From positions 7,475,913 through 7,539,912 of the forward strand of contig OW203723.1 in NCBI GenBank assembly GCA_934045075.1: DNA of 64,000 nucleotides, read 5' to 3'. Numbering within the stretch: position 1 is the first letter of the stretch; each line of letters begins with the position of its first letter. This document shows positions 1 to 11,021 of this stretch, piece after piece. Source of the DNA: Yponomeuta sedellus. Lineage: Eukaryota; Arthropoda; Insecta; Lepidoptera; Yponomeutidae. The notes under the pieces are model-generated. The model was not told the origin of the DNA and made no database searches. It was given only the letters and a program-made list of their open reading frames with translations. A program made the position numbers and the translations under genes.

Positions 1-811
1 ATGAGGAACATTTCCTATAGGCAGCTTCCATTACTTCCAGTGCTCTTTCAATTTCTTGTGTGCTATGATACAATGTGGCAGCCATTTTGGCATATTTCAT
101 TATAGTCTCTCCTTGGGAAGCATCTAGAGAAGTGACTATTGTGTGATAACATTTAACACGTGTAATTTTCAAAGAGCCGGTTGGATACGATGTATTTTCT
201 AGATTTGTTAAGAGATCCAATCTCTTCATGTGTAATTCCAACTGATGTGGTTGTGCTTTGATAGCTTTTGAGTAGCACAGCATTTCTTGTTTTGCATCAT
301 TTTTTGCCCTGGATAAAGCAGCTAGCCTCAGCCATTCATCAGCGTCGGAAGGACTTAAATGAGCAGCTAGTAAAGAGAACTGTAGAGTCTTTTCAGAGTC
401 ATACTCAAATATTTGTGCTAATGTCTGATATGGCTCTGGCGCCGTTGGGGCCTGTTTGATGATCTCATAGCACATCTTTTCTGCTATTTCTTTTTCTCCT
501 CTAACGAATCGTATATTTGCCTCTCCCATCAATCCTTGCAGTGCTGGTGATAAACGAACATATTTCTTTCGTGGAAGGAAGTTCTCTTTCTTAATCCGGG
601 GCACTGGGCTGGGCTTGTCATAGTCATCTTTTTCGTCGCAGTCTTCGTCATCTTTACCATACCATTCATTGGAATACTCAGCAAATGTGATTTCTCCCCT
701 CAAAAACTTCTGGGTCAGGTCCTTTTCCATGTCACACTTATCGATGCCTATGTAATCAGGAGCCTGCCTAGATGTACTTGGAGCGAATGAAAAGATGTGG
801 ACGTCTTCCAT
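1..811 (-). CDS. GTF3C3: General transcription factor 3C polypeptide 3 (TFIIIC102), 5' part, runs off the left edge
   Basis: TFIIIC subunit with TPR repeats that helps recruit TFIIIB and RNA polymerase III to tRNA-type promoters in the nucleus. Read on the minus strand the frame is open for 270 codons from an ATG at 811 to the window edge. Residues 40-60 hold the acidic FLRGEITFAEY...EWYG segment. This is followed by LQGLMGEANIRFVRGEKE and KMCYEIIKQAPTAPEPY, then HLSPSDADEWLRLA, in the order and spacing of the first TPR units of animal GTF3C3. The start is uncertain: the frame stays open upstream, and a pyrimidine-rich acceptor (gtgttttag) lies near 868, so the true first exon may be further right. 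The rest of the gene is outside the window. No disruption is seen. Assignment rests on remembered family similarity. Confidence 0.88.
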   Translation of the reverse strand, partial: MEDVHIFSFAPSTSRQAPDYIGIDKCDMEKDLTQKFLRGEITFAEYSNEWYGKDDEDCDEKDDYDKPSPVPRIKKENFLPRKKYVRLSPALQGLMGEANIRFVRGEKEIAEKMCYEIIKQAPTAPEPYQTLAQIFEYDSEKTLQFSLLAAHLSPSDADEWLRLAALSRAKNDAKQEMLCYSKAIKAQPHQLELHMKRLDLLTNLENTSYPTGSLKITRVKCYHTIVTSLDASQGETIMKYAKMAATLYHSTQEIERALEVMEAAYRKCSS

Positions 812-1171
812 CCTGTGATTGAATGTAAACTTCAATGATACACAATAATGCAAAAATCCTAAAACACAGGAGGTTAGGTTATGTCTTATTCAAACTTTAC
901 GGTATACATAGTACCTTAGAAATACGACTGTTCACGCCTGCCTGATAGGTACAAAATCTTCGCATTAGTATCTCGAAATATTGCAGATTAGCAGCGAACA
1001 ATTCAGTAACTGCATACAACCACTTTGTTTTGTTTCAGATAGACTTTCTTTTGCTCTGTCTGTCTGATTCGTCTGATTCTTTTTTTTTTTTTTTTAATAA
1101 GATTTTGGCCTGGATCAGTGTTGCCAGACTGGCCTTGTGAAAAGTAACCTGAAATAGGCAAAAAAGTAACC

Positions 1172-1223
1172 TTTTGGTGTAAAAAGTCACCTCACATTGG
1201 TGAGGTGACTTTTTACACCAAAA
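1172..1223. repeat. Perfect 24-bp hairpin
   Basis: Two 24-bp arms, starting ttttggtgtaaaaagtcacc, are exact reverse complements with a 4-nt spacer (attg). The hairpin lies inside the repeated aagtaacc-rich left side of the candidate element. Its function is unknown. Confidence 0.85.
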
Positions 1224-2203
1224 AAAGGTACTATAACGTAATTGGGATACATTAATACTTGTGAATACTCACATGCCAATTTCAGCATTTTATTGTACCT
1301 TTTGTCTACATGTACCTAACTGCTACATAATTATTTTAGAGTTTCTACTGCTTAATTTTTTTTTCTATAGCTTCGCTTGCTTTTCCATGCACCTGAAATA
1401 TGTCATGTCATACATAAAACTATTTAATTCAGCCGTCAGTTTCAATACTTGCTTTAACCTGTTACAATACTAATTTATAAACTACGGCCTTTGCATCTAG
1501 ATGATTTATACAGCATCTAGTAGCACTGTACACTAGATAGATGGGTAAAGTAACCACGAGACGCTGCAGTGCCCGGGACAATAGAATTTTAATTGTTATC
1601 TGGTCGCGCGACCAGGAAAATAAAATAGATATATTTTATTTACACTTTTTCTTTAACTACTCGCTTGCTTTCCCGTGCACCTGAAATAAGGACATATCAT
1701 AAATATATCATCCAAAATAGATGAAAAGGCCTTAAAAATATAGAAGCTTTTCTGAGACGAAGCACTCTAACCTCCTGTTGTCGAACACACTGCCAAATCG
1801 AAGGTACTTGGCAGCCCACTACAAGCTGTGATTTTCTAGACATCTCTAATTCGGTAGCCTAATGGCAACCAAAGGTAACCAACTGACAATTGAGGGTGGT
1901 ACGTTTTGAATAATAAAACAACACACTACTATATTTTTCTCTGTCTAACACGTGGTTGGCGACGTTTCAAACTAAATACAATCTCGTAATACAAAATCTT
2001 TCTCGATTTTGCTAAAATTGTTCCATTCAACAACAAACGCCGGGTGAATCATCGAATTCACAGTTTATCCTAATTATGAAGGACCAACGTAAATTAGTTT
2101 ATGCTTACCTTGTTATCAAGCTTCTTGATCACAAATTAATATAATATTTTTCAATGCAAACCAAAATTTAGTTTAGCAGAGACCTGCAAGCAGACCAAAA
2201 CAA

Positions 2204-2222
2204 AGAGAGAGAGAGAGAGAGA
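2204..2222. repeat. (GA)n microsatellite
   Basis: A short pure GA dinucleotide run within non-coding sequence. Confidence 0.9.
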
Positions 2223-2507
2223 CAGGAAGGGAGTAAGTGAGTGAGTTGAATATTTTGAATGAACGAAGAAACGAAATAATTCTGCCAACAAGCAAAAGAT
2301 CTTTGTGTTCCGTTTTTTAAAATAAGTAAAAAAAACCTTCACAAAAAAGTAACCTTTTGTGTCCTGTAACCTCAAAGTAACCTGACTTAGTTAAAAATCA
2401 CCTAAAAGGTTACAAACGTAGTGTTTATATGCTCTGTGGTTACAAAAGCAACCTTCTGGCAACGCTGCATTTCACACATTTCACACATTCAATTCACTTC
2501 ACACAAG

Positions 2508-2757
2508 TACACATTGGCCAGGGATGGGCCATGCTTTTTAATGCACAACTATAGGCCACGATCACTTGGTGTTTACACAATGGCGCATGGCTCATTGCTG
2601 TCTGGCAAACCACTTGCGATGGATGTGGAAGTGATTGCGGCCGCAGCTATTTTTTTATTTATTTACAAGTATTACAGAAGTATGTACAACAACAGTTTAA
2701 AGAAAATGGCTTAAAATTACGGGCTCTGATTGATATAAATCAATAAACTTGAAGGTC
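2508..2757 (+). repeat. Dispersed repeat X, copy 1
   Basis: One of three copies of a roughly 250-bp repeat in this window, recognised by the core gtgattgcggccgcagctat. It begins gtacacattggcc and ends with acgggctctgattgat followed by ttgaaggtc. The other copies are inverted: one is split at 2.93 and 20.75 kb, and one is at 30.16-30.43 kb. No coding capacity is seen. It could be a SINE or MITE; termini and class are not resolved. Confidence 0.7.
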
Positions 2758-2927
2758 TATGGATTTATCTTCATCCATACGGACATTTTGGGAGATTTAA
2801 AATTGGGTGTATGATAGCTATCATCAATTTATTAAGATTTGAATGTTCTAAATAATAAGGTTTGTTCATAAAATAATAGATCTGTCATCAATGTGTAGTC
2901 ATCAAACAATATTTATTTATTTTATTT
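2758..2927. other. Unassigned sequence between two X copies
   Basis: AT-rich sequence between the facing ends of X copy 1 and the left part of X copy 2. No ORF or structured feature was recognised. Confidence 0.5.
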
Positions 2928-2982
2928 TGCGCCATTTTTTTAATAACTTTGTTGTTGTACATACTTCTGTAATATTTGTAAA
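2928..2982 (-). repeat. Dispersed repeat X, copy 2, left part
   Basis: Matches the segment gcgccattttttt...gtacatacttctgtaat of the intact copy at 30.2 kb. It is broken off at gtaaa, where copia A begins. The remainder of this copy resumes at 20753 after the matching gtaaa. Confidence 0.7.
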
Positions 2983-3229
2983 TGTTGGTGTATAGAGTAG
3001 CGCAGACGATGTGGAAGCTATTAGCTGAAGGATATAAACGTTTTTTTGAGTTAAACAGACTTTTATTTACAACAACAATAATATGTTAATATTCTAAAAC
3101 AGATTCGTTTTGACATAAACATTTTCAAACAATGTTGCTGAGCAACACATAGCCATGATGAGACTTCATGGTCAACATCCATATAGGTCGTACCTTGTAG
3201 TGCACCTTGGTTTGCACCCTCCTTCAACA
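2983..3229 (-). repeat. Copia A 3' LTR
   Basis: A 247-bp LTR with TG...CA ends. It matches the split 5' LTR at 15002-15090 and 20613-20752, for example gtggaagctattagctgaagg and gattcgttttg...gacataaacattttc. The copies differ by small indels and substitutions. Confidence 0.82.
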
Positions 3230-3404
3230 CGCCCTCTAAAACAAGGCTAGTGCAGACCTCATCTTCTCAAGGGTAGGCTTCAGCAGACCTTTAGTCAAGA
3301 TGTCTGCGACTTGATCTCTGGTTCCTGTTAATTTGAGTTTGTATATTCAATGAAGATTTATATTGGTAGCTTTCTTTCTTTATGGTTTTCATATTAGACA
3401 TCTA

Positions 3405-3664
3405 GTATTTTCTAAGGTTAACACGAGCAGTAGACATAATTAAAACTGTTTTTATACGGATTTATGCTCGTTTATTACATTTTTACAATTTTCCAACGTT
3501 TCGGCACTTTTTCAGGTGCCGTGGTCCCGGATGACCATCCGATGATTCATGAGTCATCCGGGACCACGGCACCTGAAAAAGTGCCGAAACGTTGGAAAAT
3601 TGTAAAAATGTAATAAACGAGCATAAATCCGTATAAAAACAGTTTTAATTATATTAGACATCTA
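3405..3664. mobile_element. Palindromic insertion in the copia B 5' LTR with 14-bp target duplication
   Basis: Two 100-bp arms (3436-3535 and 3553-3652) are exact reverse complements around a 17-nt centre. The insertion is bounded by atattagacatcta at 3391-3404 and again at 3651-3664, and the uninterrupted 3' LTR has a single copy. A 31-bp non-palindromic piece lies on the left. Each arm carries ggcacctgaaaaagtgcc followed by gaaacgttgg, a layout reminiscent of the hammerhead-like ends of Penelope-like elements. That link is inference. Confidence 0.75.
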
Positions 3665-3776
3665 TCAAATTGAAGAATACTTCGATATGCCTTGTCAGTT
3701 TGCTATGTTCTTGTGAATTTGTTCTAAATAAATAATAAATATAATGTTACAGTCTTTTTTTATAAATATATTAACA

Positions 3777-3791
3777 TGGTAGCAGATCGTC
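3777..3791 (+). promoter_or_regulatory. Copia B primer-binding site
   Basis: tggtagcagatcgtc directly follows the 5' LTR end TTAACA. The first ten bases are complementary to the 3' end of initiator methionine tRNA (CTGCTACCA). Confidence 0.65.
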
Positions 3792-3876
3792 AGGTGTGGA
3801 AAACCAAGTAAGTGGATATAATTGCAAAACATAAATAATATCATAATTCCGATTTTTAACGGGATTGTTTAAATTG

Positions 3877-4558
3877 GAAAATTCGTTTGATGAAATTTCT
3901 TCAATTTAAAAAATGTAAAGATGTTGCTATACGATTAAAAATGGAAACTGATGATGAGGAATCATGGTATGAGATGGATATTCAAGCGACAAACTATATA
4001 TACAGCGCGATTACGAATCAGCAGCTAGAATATATCAGCGACTTAGACTCGACGTACAAAATAATTTCGAAATTCGATGAAATGTATTTAGTCGACACCG
4101 CTACAAATCGTATGTAGAAGCAATTCAGAGAATATTAAGCTGGCCTAATATTCAGATGTCAACATATTTTTTGATGAATTCGAACGATGTGTCAAAGATT
4201 TAAAAAGAGCAGGCGCTATATTAATGACAGAAAGAAAAAAATCAAATTATATGCTAAAAGCATTACCAGGAGAGTATAGTTATATTGGAGATTTAATAGA
4301 CGTATTACCGGAAAAAGAAAGGACAGTTGAATACATGAAAAGCAAAATTCCTATGAAAAATATAATTAAGAAAGAGGAAGATATACCGGATGAATCAAAC
4401 GAAATTAAGGAAATGTTGAGAACAAACCGGCTTGTTTTATGAACGGATTCATAGATGTCGTTAAAGTAAATTCTGAGGACAACGTCGCTGACATCCTCAC
4501 TAAGTCCTTAGGAAATATAACGTTTTTAAAGATAAGACAACTGTTGAACATATTATAG
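3877..4558 (+). pseudogene. Copia B gag remnant joined to the pol C-terminus
   Basis: Two frames carry Gag-like sequence: CKDVAIRLKMETDDEESWY...QLEYISDLDSTYKI, then LKALPGEYSYIGDLIDVLPE. It then passes straight to the RNase H C-terminal signature NVADILTKSLGNITFLK and a stop near 4558. Protease, integrase and RT are absent. Frameshifts are present, so no functional protein is expected. Confidence 0.7.
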
Positions 4559-6452
4559 TAACTTTGCATCTATATTACGTATCCATTACTGCAATATAAA
4601 TCTTAGGAGGCGTGTTAGTTTGAGTTTGTATATTCAATGAAGATTTGTATTGGCAGCTTTCTTTCTTTATGGTTTTCATATTAGACATCTATCAAATTGT
4701 AGAATACTTCGACTTCGATATGCCTTGTCAGTTTGCTATGTTCTTGTGAATTTGTTGTAAATAAATAATAATTATAATGTTACAGTCTTCCTTTATAAAT
4801 ATATTAACAGTTTCAATACTCTTAACGAAGATAGCTCCGTCTGTTACGAGTTGTCGTACGTAGACATGTCGGATGCGTATGTGCTTCGTTCGGGGACATG
4901 GACGTAGGTTCTGCAGCCCAATATGCATAGGTGAGCCACTTTCGGTTTTTTTCCATGCCATAGTTCATAGGGTGCTTTGTTCTCCGCACGGGAAGGGCCG
5001 GTTCTGTTGAGAACGTAGGCAGCCGCATTAACTAACTCGGCCCAAAGCTTTTGGTCGGCTGTGCATTACAACTTCCGCTGTGCATTATAGTCCTTGCAGC
5101 TTCTAACAAGGTCCTATTTTCTCCCTCGCTGGAACCGGTTTGCTCGGGAGTATACGGTATGGTCAGTCTTTGTTTGATTCCAAGTGCGACGAGGATCTCA
5201 CGCATTTCCTTGTCAAACTCGCCTTCATTGTCACTTAAGAGTGTTTCGATAAAATCACTTGTATTTAGTGCTTCGGCAATGAATTCTTGCATTTTCTGTT
5301 TCACTTCTAACTTGGCTTTCAGAAAGTAAACAAAACGATAGCCGCTGGAGTCATCTTTAAACAGCAGGAAATAGCGTAGATTTGTAAATGAGTTAGGAAA
5401 CGGTCCGCATACACATCGCTGTGTACAAGTTCGCCAGGTTTAGAAGCTCTAGGTCGGGTACCAAACTTCAAACGATGTGACTTGCCAAATATGCAGCTTT
5501 CACAGATATATTTATCTTGAGGAAGTTCTACTCCCAACTCACGTTTTACAAATGTTCGTACATGACGCGTATTCTGATGTACAAGTCGCTCGTGGTACAG
5601 CTGAGTCTTAGAAAGAGTGAAATTCACTTCCAAGCTTATTTTGGGAATGACGCTTTTGACATTCAGCTTGTATAAGCCTCCGCTCAGGCTGCGTACACCT
5701 GTCAGCTTTACTTCACCATGTGTCGACATGGTGCAGCTCGTTGTGGTCGACTCAAACTTGCTTATTGAGTTGTTATCATGAGCAGCTAAGACAGAGAACA
5801 GGTTCTTTGTGATCTGTGGCACGTACCATACGTCAATCAGGGTGATCTCGTATTCTTTTCCTCGTACTTCCGATTTGATGACGATATTCCCTTTGCCTTT
5901 GGCTCGTAATGCGTTACCATTGGCTGTATGGACAGTGTGCATCTTGTCGAACGATTGGAAACTCTTAAATAGTTCTCCGCAATTGCTGACGTGGCATGTT
6001 GCACCGTTATCAACGTACCAGTTGACTGTGCTCGATGAAATCGTCGGTACTTCATGTTCTGATGTCATGTTCATGTTGTAAGTACATTGATTCTGCTATT
6101 TGAATTTTTTTTTTCTGGGACGACGAAGAGGGAAGAGGATTACTGCTCCTTGGAGGTTTGAGATCTTGAAGCCATCTTTTGCAATCCTTCACGCGATGAC
6201 CTATCACCGAACAGTAGCTGCACTTAATCTTTGCATCTTTGCTCTATTTCTTGGTCCCTTTCTGTGTGCTTGATGCGCTAAAGTCTCTTGCTCTAGTGGC
6301 TAGATAGAAACCATCAAGTTTCTTTCAAAAACGTACAGACCATCAGTTAGGTTGTCGACAGTTCGTGCGGACGTCGGACACATCAACCATCCACTCTTTA
6401 ATTGAATGTATTCGTCCCCTAGTGTATCGAGAGTCCTCTTCTTTTCCTTCTT

Positions 6453-6545
6453 CAGGCTATATTATGTAGTCCACTCCACTGCTGGACAAAGGCCTAATGA
6501 GCGCCATAGCACCCTGTCTTCAGCTTGCCGCGAGAGTCTTGCAAA
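6453..6545. repeat. LINE/SINE 3'-tail fragment inside copia A gag
   Basis: Contains ccactgctggacaaaggcct, the motif found at the 3' end of many lepidopteran LINE/SINE copies; a related version occurs at 46.3 kb. It interrupts the Gag reading of copia A. The borders are approximate and no duplication was resolved. Confidence 0.5.
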
Positions 6546-6599
6546 TCAGAAAGTGTTGAGAGTTGCTGCGTCGTCAGCAGGATGCTTTTTCAATCCAAA

Positions 6600-6940
6600 G
6601 AAACTCATACATAATTGAAAGGTCTTGTCTTCATAAGTTCCGTAGAACATTCGATGTAGCTCTAACCAAATTTCTCGTGCAGGTGTGAATCTCATAACTT
6701 TTCGTAACATTTCTTCGGTCATGTTGTAGGTGATCTACAAAAGAGCACTCGAGTCAGCCTTTGTGAACTCGGACACAGCAACGGTAGATGCTGCGGTCGC
6801 ACTGGCTTCACTTTCTCCAAAGTAATTCTGCCTTCGATTAGGTCAAGAGCGCGAGGTATGCTCTTGAGTACGATTAGTATATTTTGTACTTCCATGTGCC
6901 CCAATTTATTTTACCTTCTAGAGGTGCAATATTGTACTTG
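6600..6940 (-). pseudogene. Copia A gag N-terminal remnant
   Basis: On the minus strand YNIAPLEGKINWGTWKYKI resembles the conserved Copia Gag start (G.NW..WK). The following LDLIEGRI...KVKPV also fits. It is broken by stops and frameshifts, and ends at the junction with the truncated copia E 3' LTR. Confidence 0.6.
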
Positions 6941-6960
6941 AAAGCCGATCTGCTGAAAGC

Positions 6961-7058
6961 CAATCAAATCAAAAGTCTTCTTAAAAGGCATAGACAAACC
7001 GGTACATTATATAGACCATTTATCTTCAGTAAGGAGGTACTAAATCATTATTTCAACA
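6961..7058 (-). repeat. Copia E 3' LTR, truncated
   Basis: The 98 bp from caatcaaatc to tttcaaca match 14904-15001 nearly exactly. On the minus strand it starts TGTTGAAATAATG after a purine-rich aaatcaaggaggtg tract, as expected for a polypurine tract and LTR start. The last roughly 77 bp of the LTR are missing on the left. Confidence 0.75.
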
Positions 7059-10000
7059 CACCTCCTTGATTTAGTATCCCTTACAATAATAACTATCAAT
7101 AAAACCTATTGCACACAGTGTTTAAAATACTCAGCATAAAAATAATAATCTATAGACCCTTTGTCCATATTAATAGGTCCTGTTCAAAAGAAAACACTTT
7201 AACAATCTCTAATACCTAACAAACCTCTAAATTTTTGAAACTTAACCTTACCCAGAGCTTTTTTGTTAATATATCCGCAATCTGATCTTCGGTTGAAATT
7301 TTATTGACACTAATTAAACCCTTTTTCTCATAATCATAAACAAAATGATAACATATATCGATGTGCTTAGAATTTTTAGAGAACTTTCCATTTTTAGCCA
7401 AACCAATAGCACCTGTATTGTCTTCATAAATGTTGACACTATTCTCAATTTCAACACCTAGATCACTTAAAACTCCTCTTATAGGTAACACCTCCTCAAC
7501 ACAATCGGCTAATGCATAGTACTCTGCATGTGTAGACGCTCTAGAAACTATTTTCTGCTTTTGTGATCTCCACATCACAACATTTCCAAATACTTTAATC
7601 ACAATTCCACTTGTAGATTTTCTACCTTGCGTGTCCGCTGCCCAATCAGCATCTACGTATGCATTCATAGTTTCATTATATGCTGTTCCATAGCTCAACT
7701 TCAGGTTTCTTGTATGATATAAATATTTCAGCACTCGTAAAGCATATTTGTAATGTGTTTCATCATGGTTCTTTTGAAATCTGCTCATATAGTTTACTGA
7801 ATACGCTACATCTGGTCGTGTTCCATTTGCTACAAACAACAAAGCTCCTATAAAATTTCTATATTTTAGTTTCTCATTCGTTTTATTTGCAAGCTCCGAT
7901 CGCAGATTTATTTCCATAGGCGTATCATATTTCATATCCCTTAGAATCTTTAATTTTGTATTTCTCAGCCAAGCTTTCAATATATTGTTCTTGACTTAAA
8001 TACATCTTCTTTTCTTTCGGATTATAATCAATGTTGATACCTAAATACAGTTTTACGCATCCTAGATCTTTCATACGGAACCGATCACTTAACATTTGTT
8101 TCACTTTTTCAATACTTGTCTTATCTTCGCCTGTAATCAACAAATCGTCAACATATAAAATAATGTAAATCTTCTTTTCATTTACACACCCTGTATATAA
8201 ACAATAGTCGTATGCAGATCTTGTCAAATTTATACTACAGAAAAATTTGTGAATACAATCATACCAATCTCGTGGACTTTCTCGTAGTCCGTACAGTGCC
8301 TTTTTCAATAAGCAAACTTTGCCTGGTTGTATATTATAACCATCTGGTGGATATATGTAAACTTCTGACTTTATGGTTCCATTCAGAAACGCAGTTTCTA
8401 CGTCCATCTGTTCAATATCCCATCCTCGTACACAAGCAGTTGATAATAAAACTTTTAAGGTAGTCATTCTGGCAACTGGCGAATATATTTCTTCATTCAT
8501 ACATCTGTTGAAAGCCTCTGGCGACAACTCTTGCTTTATATTTTCCACTTGACTTAATTGTGTAAATCCATTTTACTTCTATAATTTTCTTGTTCATTCA
8601 CGATTTCCCAGGTTTCATTCGTTTCCAAACTATTTATCTCTGTTTGCATAGCATTTTTCCATTTCATAGATTCAGAGCTATTCATCGCCTCTTCACAATT
8701 TTCTGGTACATTCGCATTACACATATTAACGTAAATAACATAGTCTTTAATTTTTTCTGGTACTTTTCTTGTTCTCACAGGTCTTCCATATTCAATTACT
8801 TCTCTTGGTTCTTCAATTTCATTTCGATCTTCTATATCTTCAACAGTATCATTAAATACTTGATCATTTTCCTTTTCATCTTCTTTATCACTATTATCTT
8901 CTATCAATCTTGCTGTCTCATCTACAATGTTACATGTCTGCTTACAGTCACTTTATTCTTCACTAACACTTTGTATCCCGTTTCTGTGTAACCTATTAAA
9001 ATACCTTTAACTGCTTTTGAATTCAATTTTGAAGTCCTTCTCTCTTCAGGGATTCTCACATATACTTTGCTTCCTATTATTCTCATTTTAGTCACATCTG
9101 GTTTTCTTCAAAAAATATCTCGTATGGTGTCCTTTTAACTTCTGTATTCGTCAACAATCTGTTTCCAATATAAACTGCTGTCTCCACTAATATTGGCCAG
9201 TACTCTTTATCTATTTTTGCTTCAGATATTAAACACCTCGTTCTGTCCATAATCGTTCTATTAAATCTCTCTGCGACGCCATTCAATTCATGTGTATATG
9301 CTGGACATGGATTTATGTATATCCCTTTCTTCTTGGTCAATTTAAAAAAATCTTTATTTATGTATTCACGACACAGTGTATCCTAGTGTGGGGCCAGAAG
9401 CAATGTATGTGCCAGTATGTAAATGTTATGTTATGTATTCTCTTCCATTATCGCATCGTAATTCCTTAATTCTTTTCCCTGACGTATTCTCAACGAAATT
9501 CAAGTAAGCTACAAAACACTCAAACACTTCACTTTTATATTTAATGCAATACACTGGCTATTCTACTATAATCATCGATGCAAGATACGAAGTAACGTTT
9601 ACCTTCAATACCTCTAGGATTTAATGGACCATTCACATCAGTGTGTACTATTTCTAAAATATCACGTGCTCGGTGTCGATTATATTCGAAAGGTATGTTA
9701 AACATTTTATTTTTTAAACAAATCTTGCACTGTATATGATCATTTTTAAGTTTATCAGGTAAACCGTTCAGTAACTTTTGTTGACACATCTTATTTAAAT
9801 TTATAAAAATTGTGTGTCCAAGAATTCTATGCCACTTTTCTTTTTCAGTCATATTGCATGTTGTGTATGATTTTACAAAATTCGTTTCTACTTTTCCATT
9901 CAATAAAAACAATTTGTTTTTCCTCTCAGCAACAGCTAATAAATTATTGCTAGACCCATCGTAAATTTTAGCTCCATATTTGTCGAATATTATATACTTA

Positions 10001-10768
10001 TTATGCTTTGTGATAGACGATACACTCAATAAATTCTGTTTCATATTTGGTACATAATAAACATTCGTAATAGTAGTTTTGACCCATTCACCGGTTACAT
10101 AAAAGTACGTTAATACATTTCCTATTTTATTTGATTTCAGAGGAAAACCATCTCCTACTTTAATATCAACCGGACTTTCCAAATTTTTAACATCTACAAA
10201 ATATTCAAAATTATTTATAATGTGGTCAGAACATCCACTCAAACAACCATGTTAAATTGTCTTTACCAGTACATTTTTCACTCACCGGATCCGTCGCTAA
10301 AGTCACTACCTCGACAATGTATAATTCTCCTCTCCTCTGGTCTCTTGGTACTCTCGTACCGTCTTCGCTTGGGTTAAAATAACATTCTCGCGCCATACCT
10401 TGTGCTGTACCTCTTCCTCCAACAAAATTTCTTCCTCGAAAATTACCTCTTCCTCTTGTCACCGTACTCGAATTTCCTCTCATTCCTCTAGAATTCTGTC
10501 CTCTCCAATTTTGATTTCCTCGCATGTTACTCATTCCTCTAAAATTGCAGTTTCCGTGCCAATTCGTAAAATTTTGGTTTTCTCTTTCCTTTCTTGGACA
10601 ATCTCTTAGATAATGGCCGGGCTGATTACATCCATAACAGTTTCCCATCTGGCTTTGCGTCGTTCTCTTCTGAATGTTAAATGATTCCATCGGTTTAGGA
10701 TTGTTTTCTTACTTCTTCTTCTTGTAGTCTAGCAGTAGCTTTCTTTAAATAAAATTAAGGAAAACGTG
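7059..10768 (-). mobile_element. Copia E body, 5' end lost
   Basis: Minus-strand Copia internal region, from the polypurine tract at about 7059 to a break in gag at about 10768. There it abuts the 3' LTR of a different Copia (F). Its domain content is intact in order but frameshifted. Its 3' LTR pairs with the LTR at 14827-15001, on the far side of copia F. This suggests F was inserted into E, or the two recombined. Confidence 0.7.
7216..10690 (-). pseudogene. Copia E gag-pol, frameshifted
   Basis: In transcription order: zinc knuckle CYGCNQPGHYLRDC (about 10640); protease-like segment and integrase zinc region WHRILGHT...CKICLKNKM (about 9700-9840); integrase DDYSR near 9560; integrase core NPCPAYTHELNGVAERFNRT (about 9300); RT from 8548 with DVETAFLNGTI, ALYGLRESPRDW and the catalytic LYVDDLLITG; then RNase H with VDADWAADTQGRKSTSG and EDNTGAIGLAKN, ending DQIADILTKKLW near 7250. 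At least four frame breaks separate these blocks, including one between RT and RNase H at about 7925-7980. It is not translatable as one polyprotein. Confidence 0.85.
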
Positions 10769-11021
10769 TGTTTCGTTCACGATGACATATTTACTAGTGA
10801 AGACACAATATAAACAACAGTTGCTAGGAAACCAATAAAGAATATCAAAATAGGAACCGAACACAATGAATGCTCATGTGCTTGACCTTCTTCTTAACAT
10901 CCCGTGTCCTCTGAAGCGACTGTTAGTTTATGAAACACCTGCTTATTTCAATAGGTCTTGTAGCCGCGGTTTAAATAGCGGCTTAGTAAGGAAGTCGGCC
11001 AGCTGATCCTTAGTGGCAATC

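Larger units (their letters stand above)
1117..2470. repeat. Candidate old non-autonomous DNA transposon, weak termini
   Basis: The left end reads cagtgttgccagact and the right end, on the opposite strand, reads cagcgttgccagaagg. Inside both ends are several copies of the heptamer aagtaacc, so the two sides mirror each other loosely. The interior has no convincing ORF. It contains a diverged direct repeat (around 1368-1400 and 1660-1695, sharing cttgctttcccgtgcacctgaaat-like sequence). No target-site duplication was found, so the borders are tentative. Confidence 0.25.
3326..4809 (+). mobile_element. Copia B: internally deleted mini-Copia
   Basis: A plus-strand Copia element inserted in the RNase H region of copia A. 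The LTRs begin TGTTA and end TTAACA: the 5' LTR at 3326-3776 is swollen by a 260-bp insertion, and the 3' LTR at 4613-4809 is intact at 197 bp. The primer-binding site tggtagcag follows the 5' LTR and matches the 3' end of initiator tRNA-Met as used by many Copia elements. The flanks are gttcc (3321-3325) and gtttc (4810-4814), a 5-bp duplication with one mismatch. The interior is only about 840 bp, so nearly all of pol is gone. Confidence 0.85.
3236..6250 (-). pseudogene. Copia A pol/gag remnant, RT deleted, interrupted by copia B
   Basis: Reading the minus strand from the right: a CCHC knuckle CSYCSVIGHRVKDC near 6200; protease with VDNGATCHVSN near 6015; the integrase zinc-binding region YHERLVHQN...CESCIFGKSHRLKFG; the integrase core LLSDNEGEFD...IPYTPEQTGSSEGENRT; and the integrase end LNRTGPSRAENKAPYELWHG up to about 4880. 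The frame then jumps directly to the RNase H tail KHIRIRHVYVRQLVTDG, resumes beyond copia B as RDQVADILTKGLLKPTLEKM, and stops at 3236. The whole reverse transcriptase and most of RNase H are therefore deleted. Several frameshifts break the integrase. This is a dead polyprotein. Confidence 0.85.
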
